Below are positions 16,511 to 26,964 of a stretch of DNA of 64,000 nt, one piece after another (within the stretch, counting starts at the first letter, position 1; each line of letters starts with the position of its first letter). Source of the DNA: Nocardioides marmoriginsengisoli (GTDB lineage Bacteria; Actinomycetota; Actinomycetes; Propionibacteriales; Nocardioidaceae). Both the position numbers and the translations under genes were made by a program. Location of the stretch: NCBI RefSeq assembly GCF_003725695.1, contig NZ_RJSE01000007.1:1006963-1070962 (forward strand), written 5' to 3'. Below the pieces are notes generated by a model that worked only from the letters and a program-made list of their open reading frames with translations, searched no databases and was not told where the DNA came from.

Positions 16511-17025
16511 GCTTCATTGCCTCGTCGGCCGAGGAGTGAGAGCAGGTAGGCGCCACCGATGCGGCCCTCCCGTGGCGGCAGCGCGCCGAACTGTCGCATC
16601 ATCTCGGTGATCTCGTACTGGGCCAGGTAGCGGGCCAGCCGGCCGTCCTTGAACTCGAGGAAGATGTCGCAACCGTAGGTGTCGAAACGACCGTAGCCGA
16701 AACGGTCAGGCGCGCTTCCCTGCTGGCGGAACAGATAGAGGCCGCGGCCGTCGTCAGGCGCGGCGAACAGCTGAACTTCGCTGAACTGCACGTCCGGCAT
16801 CACCTGCCAGATCGTGTCGACATAGCGGCGCAGCTCGTCGATCCCGCGGACCACCTCGGGCCAGAACACAGTGTCCTCGAAGAGGATGTCGTCGTCGACG
16901 AGTGCCAGCACCTCGTCGGTCCGGTGCGAGTTCCAGGCGTGCTCCCACCGGGTGCCGAACTCCCGGAGGAAGTCCATCGTGATGGGTTTTCCCTTGTCGG
17001 TGGCCAGGTCGGGGCTGGATGCCAT
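16507..17025 (-). CDS. SnoaL-like / NTF2-fold polyketide-cyclase-type protein
   Basis: Protein of 172 aa with an NTF2-like cone fold: FGTRWEHAWNSHRTDEVLAL at the N-terminus, DDILFEDTVFWPEVVRGIDE, and C-terminal FEFKDGRLARYLAQYEI-type strands. Members act as small cyclases, isomerases or hydrolases, and some process steroid or polyketide rings. It is the first gene of the minus operon SnoaL - SDR - MDMPI-like - GMC. Its upstream region holds a GTGAATACAGATTA box at 17074-17087. Confidence 0.75.
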   Translation of the reverse strand: MASSPDLATDKGKPITMDFLREFGTRWEHAWNSHRTDEVLALVDDDILFEDTVFWPEVVRGIDELRRYVDTIWQVMPDVQFSEVQLFAAPDDGRGLYLFRQQGSAPDRFGYGRFDTYGCDIFLEFKDGRLARYLAQYEITEMMRQFGALPPREGRIGGAYLLSLLGRRGNEA

Positions 17026-17073
17026 GGTTATGGGGTCCCTTCAGGTGTCGTCGTGGCGAGTCGTCACTTGCTA

Positions 17074-17087
17074 GTGAATACAGATTA
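17074..17087 (-). promoter_or_regulatory. GTGAAT-type promoter box, copy at SnoaL operon
   Basis: GTGAATACAGATTA on the plus strand, read TAATCTGTATTCAC towards the minus gene at 17025, 48 bases upstream of it. Near-identical boxes stand at 32245-32258, 45007-45020 and 46723-46736, each upstream of a minus-strand gene. TAATCT could be the -10 element and CATTCAC a regulator half-site. Confidence 0.4.
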
Positions 17088-17118
17088 GCCTATGGCGCAG
17101 AGAGGCGGAACGGGCACG

Positions 17119-17742
17119 TCAGTTCCGAAATGGGCTTCGTATGGCGTCATCGGCGACCACTCCGAACCTGCTGGCCACAACATTGATCGACACTGAGCGA
17201 ATGAAAGTTAGGGCCTCTTGGTTAGGATCGTTTGACGAGAGGATGCTCGACAGTTCGTCAACGAGAGCATCCGTGCGCCGTTCGATCACTGAGGTTGCGG
17301 TTGCCATGGCGTCGGCTTCGTTCTCAGAATCACCAGAGGCGCGCATCGTGGGGAGCTGTTCGAGGGCTGCGGCGTCGACGTGGCGCCGGGCTCGGTTCTT
17401 AGTGCCGCGGAGTTCCGGTGTCGTAGTCTCGTGCTGTTGCCAGGCCTTGAACAACGCACCGCGCAAGGCGATCGCCTCGGGCGCGGCCGACATCGGGATA
17501 TTTCTGAGGTGTCGTTCCACGGCGTCGAGTCTGAGTCCGTGGTCCTGGAGGGTGCGGATGAGTTCAAGACGAGCTCGGTGACGCTCGTCGTAGCGGGCAG
17601 CGCGGCCGTCGAGACTGCCGGGTGGCAACAGGCGGCGAGCGAGGTAGAAACGAACGCGCCGTAGCGGGAGGCCGACCGCGGCTGCCAACTCGTCGACGTC
17701 ATACCTCGCGCTGGCCTTCGGCGTGGTGTCGGGAGTGAACAT
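17119..17742 (-). CDS. MerR family transcriptional regulator
   Basis: Regulator of 207 aa. The N-terminal winged helix is [20 protein letters not shown], then [20 protein letters not shown], then [20 protein letters not shown]. That is the MerR layout with helix-turn-helix, wing and dimer helix. The C-terminal half lacks the Cys motifs of metal sensors. It is divergent from the thiolase operon, with a perfect 20-bp palindrome at 17791-17810 in the gap. The same palindrome precedes operons at 30938 and 38473, so it is the best candidate for the shared regulator. Confidence 0.82.
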   Translation of the reverse strand: MFTPDTTPKASARYDVDELAAAVGLPLRRVRFYLARRLLPPGSLDGRAARYDERHRARLELIRTLQDHGLRLDAVERHLRNIPMSAAPEAIALRGALFKAWQQHETTTPELRGTKNRARRHVDAAALEQLPTMRASGDSENEADAMATATSVIERRTDALVDELSSILSSNDPNQEALTFIRSVSINVVASRFGVVADDAIRSPFRN

Positions 17743-17790
17743 GGTGCCCTCGCTGTCACGGATTCCTAGGTAAGAGATCGTGGTGGTACG

Positions 17791-17810
17791 AATATAGCGT
17801 ACGCTATATT
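17791..17810. promoter_or_regulatory. 20-bp palindromic operator, box A copy 1
   Basis: AATATAGCGTACGCTATATT is a perfect 20-bp palindrome. It lies 48 bases before the MerR start and 81 before the thiolase start. It matches the sites at 30980-30999 and 38539-38558 in 17 of 20 positions. It is inferred to be the regulator site of the core catabolic regulon. Confidence 0.75.
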
Positions 17811-17891
17811 GTGGAGCGGTTTCACCTCTCGGGCCGCCCGCGTGGCATGATCCGCTTAATTCTAACGCTCATTCGAATATGGAGACCCACC

Positions 17892-19106
17892 ATGGCTGAA
17901 GCCTTCATCTACGACGCCGTCAGGACACCGCGCGGGCGCGGCAAGACGGACGGCTCGCTGCACGAGGTGAAGCCGGTCTCGCTGGTGGTCGGGCTCCTGG
18001 ACGCGGTCCAGCGCCGGAACCCCGACTTGGACGCCTCAGCGATCGAAGACATCGTGCTCGGTGTCGGTATGCCGGTGGGGCAACAGGGCAGCGACCTGGC
18101 GAAGACCGCAGCGCTGGCCGCAAAGCTTCCGCATGTCGTGCCCGGCGTACAACTGAACCGGTTCTGCGGGTCCGGCCTCGAAGCTGTCAGTCAGGCCGCA
18201 GCACGCGTACGCAGCGGGTGGGAGGACCTCATCATCGCCGGCGGCGTCGAGTCGATGAGCCGGGTCTCCATGGCCGACGACGCGGGGCCCTACGCGACCG
18301 ACCCACAGACGCAATTCGCTTTCGGGTTCATCCCGCAGGGGGTCGGCGCCGACCTCCTGGCGACCCTCGAAGGCTTCTCCCGTGACGATGTCGACGCGTT
18401 CGCCGCCGAGAGCCAGGCGCGAGCCGCCAAGGCCCGCGCGAACGGATGGTTCGACCGCTCGCTCGAGCCCGTGCGCGACGCCTCAGGTTTGACCATCCTC
18501 GACCACGACGAGTTCATCCGTGAAGGTACGACGGTCGAAACGCTCTCGAAGCTCAAGCCGTCGTTCGCGATGGCCGGTGACCAGGGCGGGTTCAACGCTG
18601 TCGCACTCGAGAAGTACAGCTGGGTGCCGCGGATCGAGCACGTGCACCACGCTGGCAACAGCTCGGGCATCGTCGACGGCGCCGCGCTCGTCGTGATCGG
18701 CAACGAAGCCGTCGGGGAACGGTACGGCCTTCGACCTCGGGCGCGGATCCTCGCCTCGGCGGTCGTCGGCGACGAGCCCACCATCATGCTCACGGGACCA
18801 GGGCCTGCATGCCGCAAGGCGCTCGCCAAGGCAGGCCTGGGAGTCGAGGACGTCGACCTGCTGGAGATCAACGAGGCGTTCGCAGCCGTCGCGCTACGCA
18901 CGATGCGGGATCTCGACGACTTCCCCCACGACCGGACGAACGTCAACGGAGGCTCGATCGCGATGGGGCACCCGATCGGCGCCACCGGAGCAATGCTCGT
19001 CGGCACAGTGGTCGACGAGCTGGAGCGACGGGACAAGCGCATCGGCCTAGTGACGCTGTGCGTCGCCGGCGGCATGGGCGTCGCCACCGTCATCGAACGC
19101 CTCTGA
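17892..19106 (+). CDS. Acetyl-CoA C-acyltransferase (thiolase), FadA-like
   Basis: Degradative thiolase of 404 aa. The nucleophile Cys is in [16 protein letters not shown], the His in [16 protein letters not shown], and the second Cys in [22 protein letters not shown] 17892 is chosen because it carries GGAGACCCACC in front and gives the family N-terminus [16 protein letters not shown]; an upstream GTG would read through the promoter region. It should cleave 3-ketoacyl-CoA to acetyl- or propionyl-CoA. It is first in an eight-gene plus operon and pairs with the FadB-like gene 26 bases downstream. Confidence 0.9.
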   Translation: MAEAFIYDAVRTPRGRGKTDGSLHEVKPVSLVVGLLDAVQRRNPDLDASAIEDIVLGVGMPVGQQGSDLAKTAALAAKLPHVVPGVQLNRFCGSGLEAVSQAAARVRSGWEDLIIAGGVESMSRVSMADDAGPYATDPQTQFAFGFIPQGVGADLLATLEGFSRDDVDAFAAESQARAAKARANGWFDRSLEPVRDASGLTILDHDEFIREGTTVETLSKLKPSFAMAGDQGGFNAVALEKYSWVPRIEHVHHAGNSSGIVDGAALVVIGNEAVGERYGLRPRARILASAVVGDEPTIMLTGPGPACRKALAKAGLGVEDVDLLEINEAFAAVALRTMRDLDDFPHDRTNVNGGSIAMGHPIGATGAMLVGTVVDELERRDKRIGLVTLCVAGGMGVATVIERL

Positions 19107-19132
19107 CCTTTACGAATCTTCAGGAGTAACCC

Positions 19133-21316
19133 ATGAACACCGACGTGATTCAGTACGACGTGGATGAAGCCGTCGCGCACATCGTCCTCGACGACCCGCG
19201 ACAGGCCGCGAACACGATGAACGACCAGTTCGCTCCGTCCCTGGCGAAGGCTGTGGACCGACTTGCTGCCGACGTCGCCAGCGGAGCGGTCCGTGGTGTG
19301 CTCGTTCGCTCGGCGAAGCGGACCTTCCTGGCGGGCGGCGACCTTAACGAGCTGATCGCCGCGACCGCGGACGACGCGCAGGCATTCTTCGACCGGTGCC
19401 AGGAGACGAAGAGCCTGCTCCGACGACTCGAGACGATCGGTGTCCCGGTGGTTGCTGCGATCAACGGCGCAGCGCTCGGCGGCGGTCTCGAGCTGGCCTT
19501 GGCGGCGCACCACCGGATCGCAGCCGAAGGGCGCTACGACATCGGGCTACCGGAGGTCTCACTCGGACTCCTGCCGGGCGGTGGCGGGATCACGCGCGTC
19601 GTTCGGATGCTCGGCCTTCAGTCGGCGCTGACGAAAGTGCTCCTGAATGGCGCCCGGCTGCGGCCCGAGGCCGCGCGGGGGGTCGGACTGGTCGATGAGA
19701 TCGTTCCTGCCGACAAGCTGGTCGACTGCGCGCTTGTCTGGCTGCGCGACCAAGCCGAGGACGAGGTCGCCGCGACCCAGCCTTGGGACCGGCCGGGCTA
19801 CCGTCTGCCCGGGGGCGCGCCGTCCTCGCCGAAGATCGCCGGAATCCTGCCGAGCTTCCCTGCCACCCTGCGCAAGCAGTTGAAGGGTGCCCCGATCAAG
19901 GCCCCCCGCAGTATCCTCTCGGCGGCCGTTGAGGGCGCGTTGGTCGACTTTGACACCGCGAGCCGGATCGAGACCCGGTACTTCGTCGACCTGGTCGTAG
20001 GCCAGCAGTCGACCAACATGATCAAGGCCCTCTTCTTCGACCTGGCCTCGATCAACTCGGGAGGTTCGCGTCCCGAGGGCATCCCGGCGTCGAGCATCGA
20101 GAAGGTGGCGGTGATCGGAGCCGGCATGATGGGCGCAGGCATCGCCTACGTCGCTGCGAAGGCCGGCCTCCTCGTAGTTCTCAAGGACCGGGACCTGGCG
20201 GCTGCTGAGCGCGGCAAGGCCTATTCCGCCTCGCTCGTGGCCAAGCAGGTCGAGCGGGGGCGGTTGACCGCCGAGAAGGCGGACGCGCTGCTCGGGCGTA
20301 TCCAGCCCACGGACGCCTACGAGGACCTGTCCGGCGCTGACTTCGTGGTCGAGGCGGTCTTCGAGTCGGCAGAGCTCAAGCACTCGGTCTTCGCCGAGAT
20401 CGAGAAGGTCGTGGCGCCGACGGCGCTCCTGGGTTCCAACACGTCGACGCTGCCCATCACCGGCTTGGCCACGGCTGTGACGCGGCCCGAGGACTTCATC
20501 GGGATCCACTTCTTCAGCCCGGTGGAAAAGATGCCGCTGGTCGAGATCGTCGTCGGGGACAAGACCTCGGACGTGGCGATTGCCCGAGCCCTGGACTTCG
20601 CGCTGCTGATCCGCAAGACGCCGATCGTGGTCAACGACAGTCGCGGGTTCTTCACCAGCCGGGTGATGAGCACGTTCATCAACGAGGGTCTTTCGATGGT
20701 GAGCGAAGGCGTCGCGCCGTGGACGATCGAGCGGGCCACCACGCAGGCGGGCTTCCCTGCCCCCGTGCTCCAACTCGCGGACGAGCTCAACCTCGACCTG
20801 CTCGCCAACGTGCGCGCGGAATCCGTCGCGGCCGCCGAGGCGGCAGGGATCGCATGGACGCCTCATCCGGCAGACGGCGTGGTGGACACGCTGCTCGGCG
20901 CACAGCGTCCGGGGAAGCTCGGGGAAGCGGGCTTCTACGAGTACGTGGACGGGCGTCGCGGGGACCTGTGGCCGGGTCTCGCCGAACGGTTCCCTGTCGA
21001 CAAGGCGCAGCCTCCGCTGGAGGACCTGCGTGACCGCCTGACCTTCATCATGACGATGGAGGCTGTCGCTTGCCTCGAGGAGGGGGTGCTACGCACGGTC
21101 GCCGACGCGAACGTCGGCTCGATCTTCGGCATCGGGTTCCCCGCCCACCTCGGTGGGGCGTTGCAGGCGGTTGCCGGATACGAGGGCTCGGACGGACAGG
21201 TCGGCGCGCAGGCGTTCGTCGACCGTGCCCGCGCACTCGCGGAGCGATACGGCGATCGGTTTGCGCCGAGCGACTTCCTGCTCGAAGCGGCAGCGTCCGG
21301 GCGCGCCTTTGCCTAG
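19133..21316 (+). CDS. Bifunctional enoyl-CoA hydratase / 3-hydroxyacyl-CoA dehydrogenase, FadB-like
   Basis: Fusion protein of 727 aa. The crotonase domain spans about residues 1-190 ([35 protein letters not shown]). A linker follows, then an NAD-binding Rossmann motif [20 protein letters not shown] near 325-344 with [12 protein letters not shown] and [13 protein letters not shown]. The 3HCDH C-terminal domains are from about 500. This is the trifunctional alpha-subunit layout. With the thiolase it performs hydration, oxidation and thiolysis. Confidence 0.92.
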   Translation: MNTDVIQYDVDEAVAHIVLDDPRQAANTMNDQFAPSLAKAVDRLAADVASGAVRGVLVRSAKRTFLAGGDLNELIAATADDAQAFFDRCQETKSLLRRLETIGVPVVAAINGAALGGGLELALAAHHRIAAEGRYDIGLPEVSLGLLPGGGGITRVVRMLGLQSALTKVLLNGARLRPEAARGVGLVDEIVPADKLVDCALVWLRDQAEDEVAATQPWDRPGYRLPGGAPSSPKIAGILPSFPATLRKQLKGAPIKAPRSILSAAVEGALVDFDTASRIETRYFVDLVVGQQSTNMIKALFFDLASINSGGSRPEGIPASSIEKVAVIGAGMMGAGIAYVAAKAGLLVVLKDRDLAAAERGKAYSASLVAKQVERGRLTAEKADALLGRIQPTDAYEDLSGADFVVEAVFESAELKHSVFAEIEKVVAPTALLGSNTSTLPITGLATAVTRPEDFIGIHFFSPVEKMPLVEIVVGDKTSDVAIARALDFALLIRKTPIVVNDSRGFFTSRVMSTFINEGLSMVSEGVAPWTIERATTQAGFPAPVLQLADELNLDLLANVRAESVAAAEAAGIAWTPHPADGVVDTLLGAQRPGKLGEAGFYEYVDGRRGDLWPGLAERFPVDKAQPPLEDLRDRLTFIMTMEAVACLEEGVLRTVADANVGSIFGIGFPAHLGGALQAVAGYEGSDGQVGAQAFVDRARALAERYGDRFAPSDFLLEAAASGRAFA

Positions 21317-21527
21317 TGCCGCAGGACGACATCAGTCGCCTACTTCTGAGTCGTCAATGACAGGTCTGTTTCGGGTCTGTTCCCCGGACTACCCTGCACA
21401 AGGCCTCTAAAATTAGTTCGCAAAAATGCGTGACACAGACTACATAAACATGTTTAGGTGGGCTCAGCAGCTCGCTCGCCCCGCTGATCCTTCAGGGGGC
21501 TCACCGATCAGAAAGGACTGCGCCGCC

Positions 21528-21929
21528 ATGGGATTCGCTGACGCCGATGAGGTTGAGAAGTATCTGGGAGGGATCTTCGCCGAGGCCCTCGCCGACCAGG
21601 AGATCGGCCCGAAGCTGCGAGCCACCGGGATCTCGCTCAAGACCGTCTACGCGGACCCGGACGTGACGCTCCTGATCGACCTCGGTGCCGGCCAGGTCAC
21701 CCGGGTCGACGAGTCCGCGGAGAGCGGTGCCGAGATGCGCATGGCTGCGGACACCGGAAACTCGTACTGGCAGGGCAAGGTCAATCTCCCGCTCGCGATG
21801 GCCAAGGGCAAGGTCAAGGTGTCCGGCGACATCGCGTCCCTGCTCAAGCTCGCTCCGCTGACCAAGAAGCTCGTCCCGGCGTACGTCGCTCGTCTCAACG
21901 CCGACGGCCGTACCGACCTCCTGGCCTGA
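21528..21929 (+). CDS. SCP2 sterol-binding domain protein
   Basis: Single SCP2 domain of 133 aa: VTLLIDLGAGQVTRV, MRMAADTGNSYWQGKVNLPL, AMAKGKVKVSGDIASLLKLA, LVPAYVARL. It binds or carries hydrophobic acyl or sterol-like molecules. ATG 21528 has GAAAGGA 9 bases ahead; an upstream ATG 21426 in frame has poor context. It sits between the FadB-like gene, after a 211-base gap, and the acyl-CoA synthetase. It could present the substrate to the ligase or P450. Confidence 0.8.
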   Translation: MGFADADEVEKYLGGIFAEALADQEIGPKLRATGISLKTVYADPDVTLLIDLGAGQVTRVDESAESGAEMRMAADTGNSYWQGKVNLPLAMAKGKVKVSGDIASLLKLAPLTKKLVPAYVARLNADGRTDLLA

Positions 21930-21954
21930 GCCCGGACCACCTGAGGAGCCCCGG

Positions 21955-23490
21955 ATGTATCCAGGAAGCATCGCCCAGCAGGCGCCCGACAAGCCTGCAG
22001 TCATCGCCTACGAGTCGGGGCGGGTGCTCACCTACCGGCAGCTCGACGACGAGTCGGCAGCCATCGCGTCCGCGCTGTACGCGCGCGGCCTGCGCCGCGG
22101 TGACGTCGTCGCCCTGCTCTCAACCAACGCCATCGAGTGCTTCACGATCTACTGGGCGGCGCTCCGTTCGGGTCTCTACATCACCCCGATCAACCGGCAC
22201 CTCACGGCCACCGAGGTCGCCTACATCGCCGAGGACAGCGATGCCCAGGCGATCTTCGTCTCCGCCACCCTGGCCGATATCGCCGATGCGCTGGCTGACA
22301 CCACGCCGGGAATCAAGCACAGAATCGCCTTCGGCGGCGAGATCGACGGCCACGAGTCGTACGCGGACGTCGTGGCGAACGCCGGCCCACGGCTGACCGA
22401 CCAGCCGCGGGGATCCGACATGCTGTATTCGTCCGGGACCACCGGCCGCCCGAAGGGCATCCGCCCGACGCTGCCGACCATCCAAGTCGACGAGCCGGGT
22501 GACCCGATCACCGCGATGATGTCGCAGATGTTCAAGGTGGGGCCGGACGACGTCTACCTCCAGCCCGCGCCGGTGTACCACGCCGCGCCTCTCAAGTGGG
22601 CCTCCGCGGTCCACGCCCTGGGTGGCACGGTGGTGCAGCTGGACAAGTTCGACCCCGAGAACGCGCTGAAGGCGATCGAGGAGTACGACGTCACGATCGC
22701 GCAGTTCGTCCCGACCATGTTCGTCCGCATCCTCCAGCTCGACGAGAAGGCCCGCACCTCGTACGACACCTCGTCGCTGCGGATGGCCGTGCACGCCGCG
22801 GCCCCGTGTCCGCCCGAGGTCAAGCGCGCGATGATCGAGTGGTGGGGGCCGATCCTGTTCGAGTACTACGGTTCGAGCGAGCAGCACGGCATGTACTTCA
22901 TCTCGACGCCCGAGTGGCTGAGCAAGCCCGGTTCCGTGGGCAAGGTCGGGATGGGCACCGCCCACATCTGCGACGAGGACGGCAACGAGCTGCCCGTAGG
23001 CGAGGTAGGTGCCGTCTACTTCGAGCGGGACTTCCACCCGTTCGATTACCACAAGGACCCGGACAAGACGAAGGCTGCGACCCACCCGACCCACGCCACC
23101 TGGACGACCGTCGGGGACCTGGGCCGGGTCGACGAGGACGGCTACCTCTTCCTTGCCGACCGCCAGGCCTTCCTGATCATCTCGGGCGGGGTGAACATCT
23201 ATCCGCAAGAGGTCGAGAACGTCCTGACCATGCACGAGAAGATCTTCGACGTAGCCGTGATCGGCGTGCCCCACGCCGAGATGGGCCAAGCGGTGAAGGC
23301 CGTCGTGCAGCTCAAGGGCGGTGTCGAAGCATCGGACGAGGTAGCGCAGGAAATCATGGACTACGCCCGCGAACGTGTCGCCCACTTCAAGGCACCGCGC
23401 AGCGTCGACTTCATCGACGAGATGCCGCGGACACCGACCGGCAAGCTGCTCAAGCGCAAACTCAGCGAGCGCTACGAGGTGAGTGCGTGA
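21955..23490 (+). CDS. Class I acyl-CoA synthetase (FadD-like)
   Basis: Ligase of 511 aa. A3 P-loop is DMLYSSGTTGRPKGIRP near residues 158-174. A5 is LFEYYGSSEQHG and A7 is VGDLGRVDEDGYLFL. It also has SGGVNIYPQEVENVL and the C-terminal Lys in PRTPTGKLLKRKL. It activates a carboxylic acid to its CoA ester with ATP. It is 25 bases after the SCP2 gene, and its stop overlaps the P450 start by one base. It is likely to take the acid delivered by the P450 and aldehyde dehydrogenase of this operon. Confidence 0.88.
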   Translation: MYPGSIAQQAPDKPAVIAYESGRVLTYRQLDDESAAIASALYARGLRRGDVVALLSTNAIECFTIYWAALRSGLYITPINRHLTATEVAYIAEDSDAQAIFVSATLADIADALADTTPGIKHRIAFGGEIDGHESYADVVANAGPRLTDQPRGSDMLYSSGTTGRPKGIRPTLPTIQVDEPGDPITAMMSQMFKVGPDDVYLQPAPVYHAAPLKWASAVHALGGTVVQLDKFDPENALKAIEEYDVTIAQFVPTMFVRILQLDEKARTSYDTSSLRMAVHAAAPCPPEVKRAMIEWWGPILFEYYGSSEQHGMYFISTPEWLSKPGSVGKVGMGTAHICDEDGNELPVGEVGAVYFERDFHPFDYHKDPDKTKAATHPTHATWTTVGDLGRVDEDGYLFLADRQAFLIISGGVNIYPQEVENVLTMHEKIFDVAVIGVPHAEMGQAVKAVVQLKGGVEASDEVAQEIMDYARERVAHFKAPRSVDFIDEMPRTPTGKLLKRKLSERYEVSA

Positions 23491-24740
23491 TGTCCGGGGC
23501 TTCGATGCGTCCGTTCGACGAGCTCGACGTCTCTCCGTTGGAGTTCTGGTCGACAACCATGGAGGAACGGGACAAGACCTTTTCCGTTCTGCGTCGCGAA
23601 CGTCCGCTCTCCTGGCACCGCCCGATGCAGGGTGGGCTCCTGGCACCTGACATCGACGGTGTCTGGGTGGCGACATCGCACGAGCTCATCGCGGAGGTGA
23701 GCAAGAAGCCGGAGATCTACAGCTCCGCGCAGGGCATCAACATGGAAGACCTCTCCGAGGACATCGTGGAGGCCGCTTCCTCGATGCTCGGCACCGACCC
23801 GCCGAAACACGGATCCCTGCGCAAGGTGATCAGCTCGGCGTTCACACCCAAGCGCGTCTCCCTGATCCAGGAGCAGATCGAGGGCCAGGCCGCGCGCATC
23901 GTGGACGACCTGCTCAAGGAGAAGGAAGGCGACTTCGTCAAGCTCGTCTCCAAGCGGCTGCCGATGTGGACCGTCTTCGAGATGCTGGGGCTCGAGGAGG
24001 AGCTGCGTGAGGAGACCGCGCTCCACGCAGAGGAGTTGGTGTCCTGGAACGACGACGACGTCGCTGCTGGGCGGCAGCCGATGGAGCTGCTCAACGGCGC
24101 TCTGGTCAGTCTCCTGACGATCGGCATGGAGTTTGCCGGACGTCGGCGCGCCGAGCCGAAGAGTGACCTCATGACGGCGCTCGTCCAGGCAGAGGTCGAC
24201 GGGCGGAAGCTGACTGACGACGAGATCGGCTCATTCTTCGTGCTGCTCTCGGTCGCCGGAAACGACACCACTCGGAACACCACTACGATCGCGGCGCGGG
24301 CGCTCCAGGACTTTCCCGTGCAACGGGCGCTCCTGATGGAGGACTTCGACGGTCGGATCGGCGGTGCGATCGAGGAGTTCGTCCGTTGGACGTCGCCGGT
24401 GATGAGCTTCCGCCGCACGGTCACCGAGGACACCGTGCTCGGTGGGCACGACCTCCTCAAGGGGGACTGGGTCGTCATGCTCTACACCTCCGGCAACCGG
24501 GACGAGTCGGTGTTCGTCGACCCGTGGAAGTTCGACATCACCAGGAGTCCGAACCCGCACCAGGGCTTCGGTGGTGGTGGACCGCACTTCTGCATGGGCA
24601 ACTTCGTCGCCAAGATGCAGCTGCGAGCGATCTTCGACCAACTCCTGCACCGTGCGCCGAACCTGCGGGTCGGTGACCCGGACTTCCTGACCGGCAGCTT
24701 CGTCCGGTCGGTCAAATCCATGCCCTGCACGGTCGACTGA
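23490..24740 (+). CDS. Cytochrome P450, steroid side-chain (CYP125/142/124-like) type
   Basis: P450 of 416 aa. The I-helix is VAGNDTTRNTTT. The K-helix region EEFVRWTSPVMSFRRTVTED is followed by VLGGHDLLKGDWVVMLYTSG. The heme loop is GFGGGGPHFCMGNFVAK with the Cys ligand. The wording SPNPHQGFGG and RW.SPV.SFRRT is characteristic of the clade that hydroxylates terminal methyls of sterols, branched lipids and terpenoids. ATG 23490 overlaps the ligase stop. A 3Fe-4S ferredoxin partner is encoded three genes on. Confidence 0.88.
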   Translation: MSGASMRPFDELDVSPLEFWSTTMEERDKTFSVLRRERPLSWHRPMQGGLLAPDIDGVWVATSHELIAEVSKKPEIYSSAQGINMEDLSEDIVEAASSMLGTDPPKHGSLRKVISSAFTPKRVSLIQEQIEGQAARIVDDLLKEKEGDFVKLVSKRLPMWTVFEMLGLEEELREETALHAEELVSWNDDDVAAGRQPMELLNGALVSLLTIGMEFAGRRRAEPKSDLMTALVQAEVDGRKLTDDEIGSFFVLLSVAGNDTTRNTTTIAARALQDFPVQRALLMEDFDGRIGGAIEEFVRWTSPVMSFRRTVTEDTVLGGHDLLKGDWVVMLYTSGNRDESVFVDPWKFDITRSPNPHQGFGGGGPHFCMGNFVAKMQLRAIFDQLLHRAPNLRVGDPDFLTGSFVRSVKSMPCTVD

Positions 24741-24770
24741 GTCGGTCCGAAGAATTCAAGGAGACACAGC

Positions 24771-25559
24771 ATGACCAGCCTCAAGGGAAAGCGTTTCGTC
24801 GTCACCGGGACCGCCTCCGGAGTCGGTGACGCGACGGCGCGGCGCCTGCTCGCGGAAGGCGCCGAGGTGATCAGCCTCGATCGCAACCAGCCGACGGCAG
24901 CAGTCAGCCGGCACATCACGGTCGACCTCGCCGACGAGGCGAGCATCGACGAGGCGATCGCCCAGCTCGAGGGTGACTTCGACGGCCTCCTCAACGTCGC
25001 CGGTGTCCCGGGCACGGCTCCCGCCGACGTAGTGATCGCGGTTAACGCCCTGGCCGTCCGGCACCTGACCGAAGCGCTGCTCGACCGCCTCAACGGCGGA
25101 AGCGTCGTCATCGTCGGATCGTCGGCAGGCTACGGCTGGCCGCGCCGGCTCGACGCCATCAGGGACCTGCTGTCCACGGACACCTACTCCGACGGCCTCC
25201 AGTGGTTCAAGGACAACGCTCCGGAAGGGAACGCGTACACGTTCTCGAAGGAGGTGACCACGGTCTACGCCCAGATGATGGGCCTCGGCCTGGTCGATCT
25301 CGGTGTCCGCATCAACGCCGTCCTGCCGGGCCCGGTGGAGACGCCGATCCTCGCCGACTTCGAGGAGTCGATGGGCAAGGAGACCCTGGACGGGGTCAAG
25401 GACCTGCTCGGTCGGCACGCGACCCCGGAAGACATCGCGAAGGTGATCGTGTTCCTGGCGAGCGACGAGGCCGGCTGGATCAACGGCCAGGCCCTCGCGG
25501 TCGACGGTGGCGTCAGTGGTGCACTCGCCACCGGCCTGTTCCCGGACCCGCAGATCTGA
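24771..25559 (+). CDS. SDR family oxidoreductase, 3-alpha-HSD / coniferyl-alcohol-dehydrogenase-like
   Basis: Short-chain dehydrogenase of 262 aa. It has VTGTASGVGDATARRLLAEG near residue 11, a short central segment with LLNVAGVPGT, VVIVGSSAGYGW, then NAYTFSKEVTTVYA with catalytic Tyr and Lys, and the end AVDGGVSGALATG. The compact NAD domain without the usual DV...D stretch is like 3-alpha-hydroxysteroid or coniferyl alcohol dehydrogenases. It could oxidise the alcohol made by the P450. Its stop overlaps the next start (TGATG). Confidence 0.82.
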   Translation: MTSLKGKRFVVTGTASGVGDATARRLLAEGAEVISLDRNQPTAAVSRHITVDLADEASIDEAIAQLEGDFDGLLNVAGVPGTAPADVVIAVNALAVRHLTEALLDRLNGGSVVIVGSSAGYGWPRRLDAIRDLLSTDTYSDGLQWFKDNAPEGNAYTFSKEVTTVYAQMMGLGLVDLGVRINAVLPGPVETPILADFEESMGKETLDGVKDLLGRHATPEDIAKVIVFLASDEAGWINGQALAVDGGVSGALATGLFPDPQI

Positions 25560-26947
25560 TGACGACCACAGGAGTCGACGCGATCGGGTCTGCCCAGGCG
25601 GTGGTGGACGGACTTCGCTCCGTCCACGCCACCGGACGGACGAGGTCTCTCGAGTGGCGTGAGCAGCAGCTCGCCGGGATCACCCGACTGGTCGAGGAGC
25701 AGGAGCAGGCCATCGCCCAGGCGATCGAGGCCGACCTCGGACGGAACGCGGTCGAGTCCTGGCTGGGGGAGATCGCGTCGACCCGCGGCGAGGCCGACTT
25801 CGCCCGCAAGCGCGTGCGTCGGTGGATGCGCCGCCGCCGTACCGGGGTCCCGCTGACCCAGCAGCCCGCGTCGGGCTGGGTCCAGTACGAACCGTTGGGT
25901 GTCGTGCTGGTCATCGGGCCGTGGAACTACCCCGTCTACCTGACCCTGAGTCCCCTGGTGGCCGCGGTCGCGGCTGGGAACTGTGCTGTCCTCAAGCCCT
26001 CTGAGCACGCTCCCCGGACGTCCGCGCTGCTGGCCGAGCTCGTTCCGCAGTACCTGGACCCCGAGGCGGTCCGGGTCGTCGAGGGCGACGCCGACACCAC
26101 CCAGGCACTGCTCGCAGCAGGGTTCGACCACGTTCTATTCACTGGTGGGACCAACATCGGTAGCAAGATCATGGCCGGTGCCGCACCGACCCTGACCCCC
26201 GTCACCTTGGAGCTCGGGGGCAAGAGCCCGGTCATCGTGGCCTCCGACGCGGACCTGGCCGTCGTGGCCCGGCGTCTGCTGTGGGTGAAGCTGCTCAACG
26301 CCGGACAGACCTGCATCGCTCCGGACTACGTGATCGCCCACCGATCGATCAGGGACGCACTCGTGGCCGAGCTGATCGCCGTGGTGGCCGAATTTCGCCA
26401 GGACGAGCCCGACGCCATGCGCGTCATCGACGCGCGCCAGCACCAGCGGCTCAGTCGCTACCTGGCCAACACGCGCGGCGAGATCGTGCTCGGCGGAGGC
26501 GTCGATCCGGACGCACTGACGATCGAGGCGACGATCGTCGTGGACCCGCACCCTGACGACGACCTCATGCAGGAGGAGATCTTCGGGCCCGTCCTCCCGG
26601 TTATCGCCGTCGACTCGCTCGACGAAGCCGCGGCATTCGTGAACGCGCGACCGAAGCCGTTGGCGGTGTACGTCTTCAGCAAGTCGCGCAAGCGGGCCAA
26701 GGCTCTGGTCGATGCCATCCCGGCCGGCGGTGCGGTGATCAACCACGTCGCGATGCACTGCCTGGTGCCCTCGATGCCGTTCGGCGGTGTCGGTGCCAGC
26801 GGCATGGGGGCCTATCACGGGCAGACCGGCTTCGAGACCATGAGCCACCGCAAGTCGGTGCTCGCCAAGACCATGAAATTCGACCTGCGGTTCATCTACC
26901 CGCCGTACAGCGAACGCACGCTCAAGCTGTTCCGCAAGGTCTTCTAG
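25559..26947 (+). CDS. Aldehyde dehydrogenase, class-3-like
   Basis: ALDH of 462 aa, the length of class 3 fatty-aldehyde dehydrogenases. Markers are VLVIGPWNYPVYLTLSPLVA, PSEHAPRTS, the Glu in LELGGKSPVIVA, and the Cys nucleophile in NAGQTCIAPDYV. The C-terminal part is hydrophobic and basic (KFDLRFIYPPYSERTLKLFR). ATG 25559 overlaps the SDR stop. It should convert the aldehyde from the P450/SDR steps to the acid taken by the acyl-CoA synthetase. Confidence 0.9.
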   Translation: MTTTGVDAIGSAQAVVDGLRSVHATGRTRSLEWREQQLAGITRLVEEQEQAIAQAIEADLGRNAVESWLGEIASTRGEADFARKRVRRWMRRRRTGVPLTQQPASGWVQYEPLGVVLVIGPWNYPVYLTLSPLVAAVAAGNCAVLKPSEHAPRTSALLAELVPQYLDPEAVRVVEGDADTTQALLAAGFDHVLFTGGTNIGSKIMAGAAPTLTPVTLELGGKSPVIVASDADLAVVARRLLWVKLLNAGQTCIAPDYVIAHRSIRDALVAELIAVVAEFRQDEPDAMRVIDARQHQRLSRYLANTRGEIVLGGGVDPDALTIEATIVVDPHPDDDLMQEEIFGPVLPVIAVDSLDEAAAFVNARPKPLAVYVFSKSRKRAKALVDAIPAGGAVINHVAMHCLVPSMPFGGVGASGMGAYHGQTGFETMSHRKSVLAKTMKFDLRFIYPPYSERTLKLFRKVF

Positions 26948-26964
26948 AGAAGGAGTGATCGAGC

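Noticed and set aside
17811-17891. Extended start of the thiolase at GTG 17811
   Set aside because: Would begin right at the end of the 20-bp operator and add residues foreign to the family; ATG 17892 has an RBS and the family N-terminus.
22120-23676. 518-codon open frame on the minus strand opposite the acyl-CoA synthetase
   Set aside because: Shadow frame of the high-GC synthetase gene; Arg/His/Val-rich composition, no domain, no RBS.
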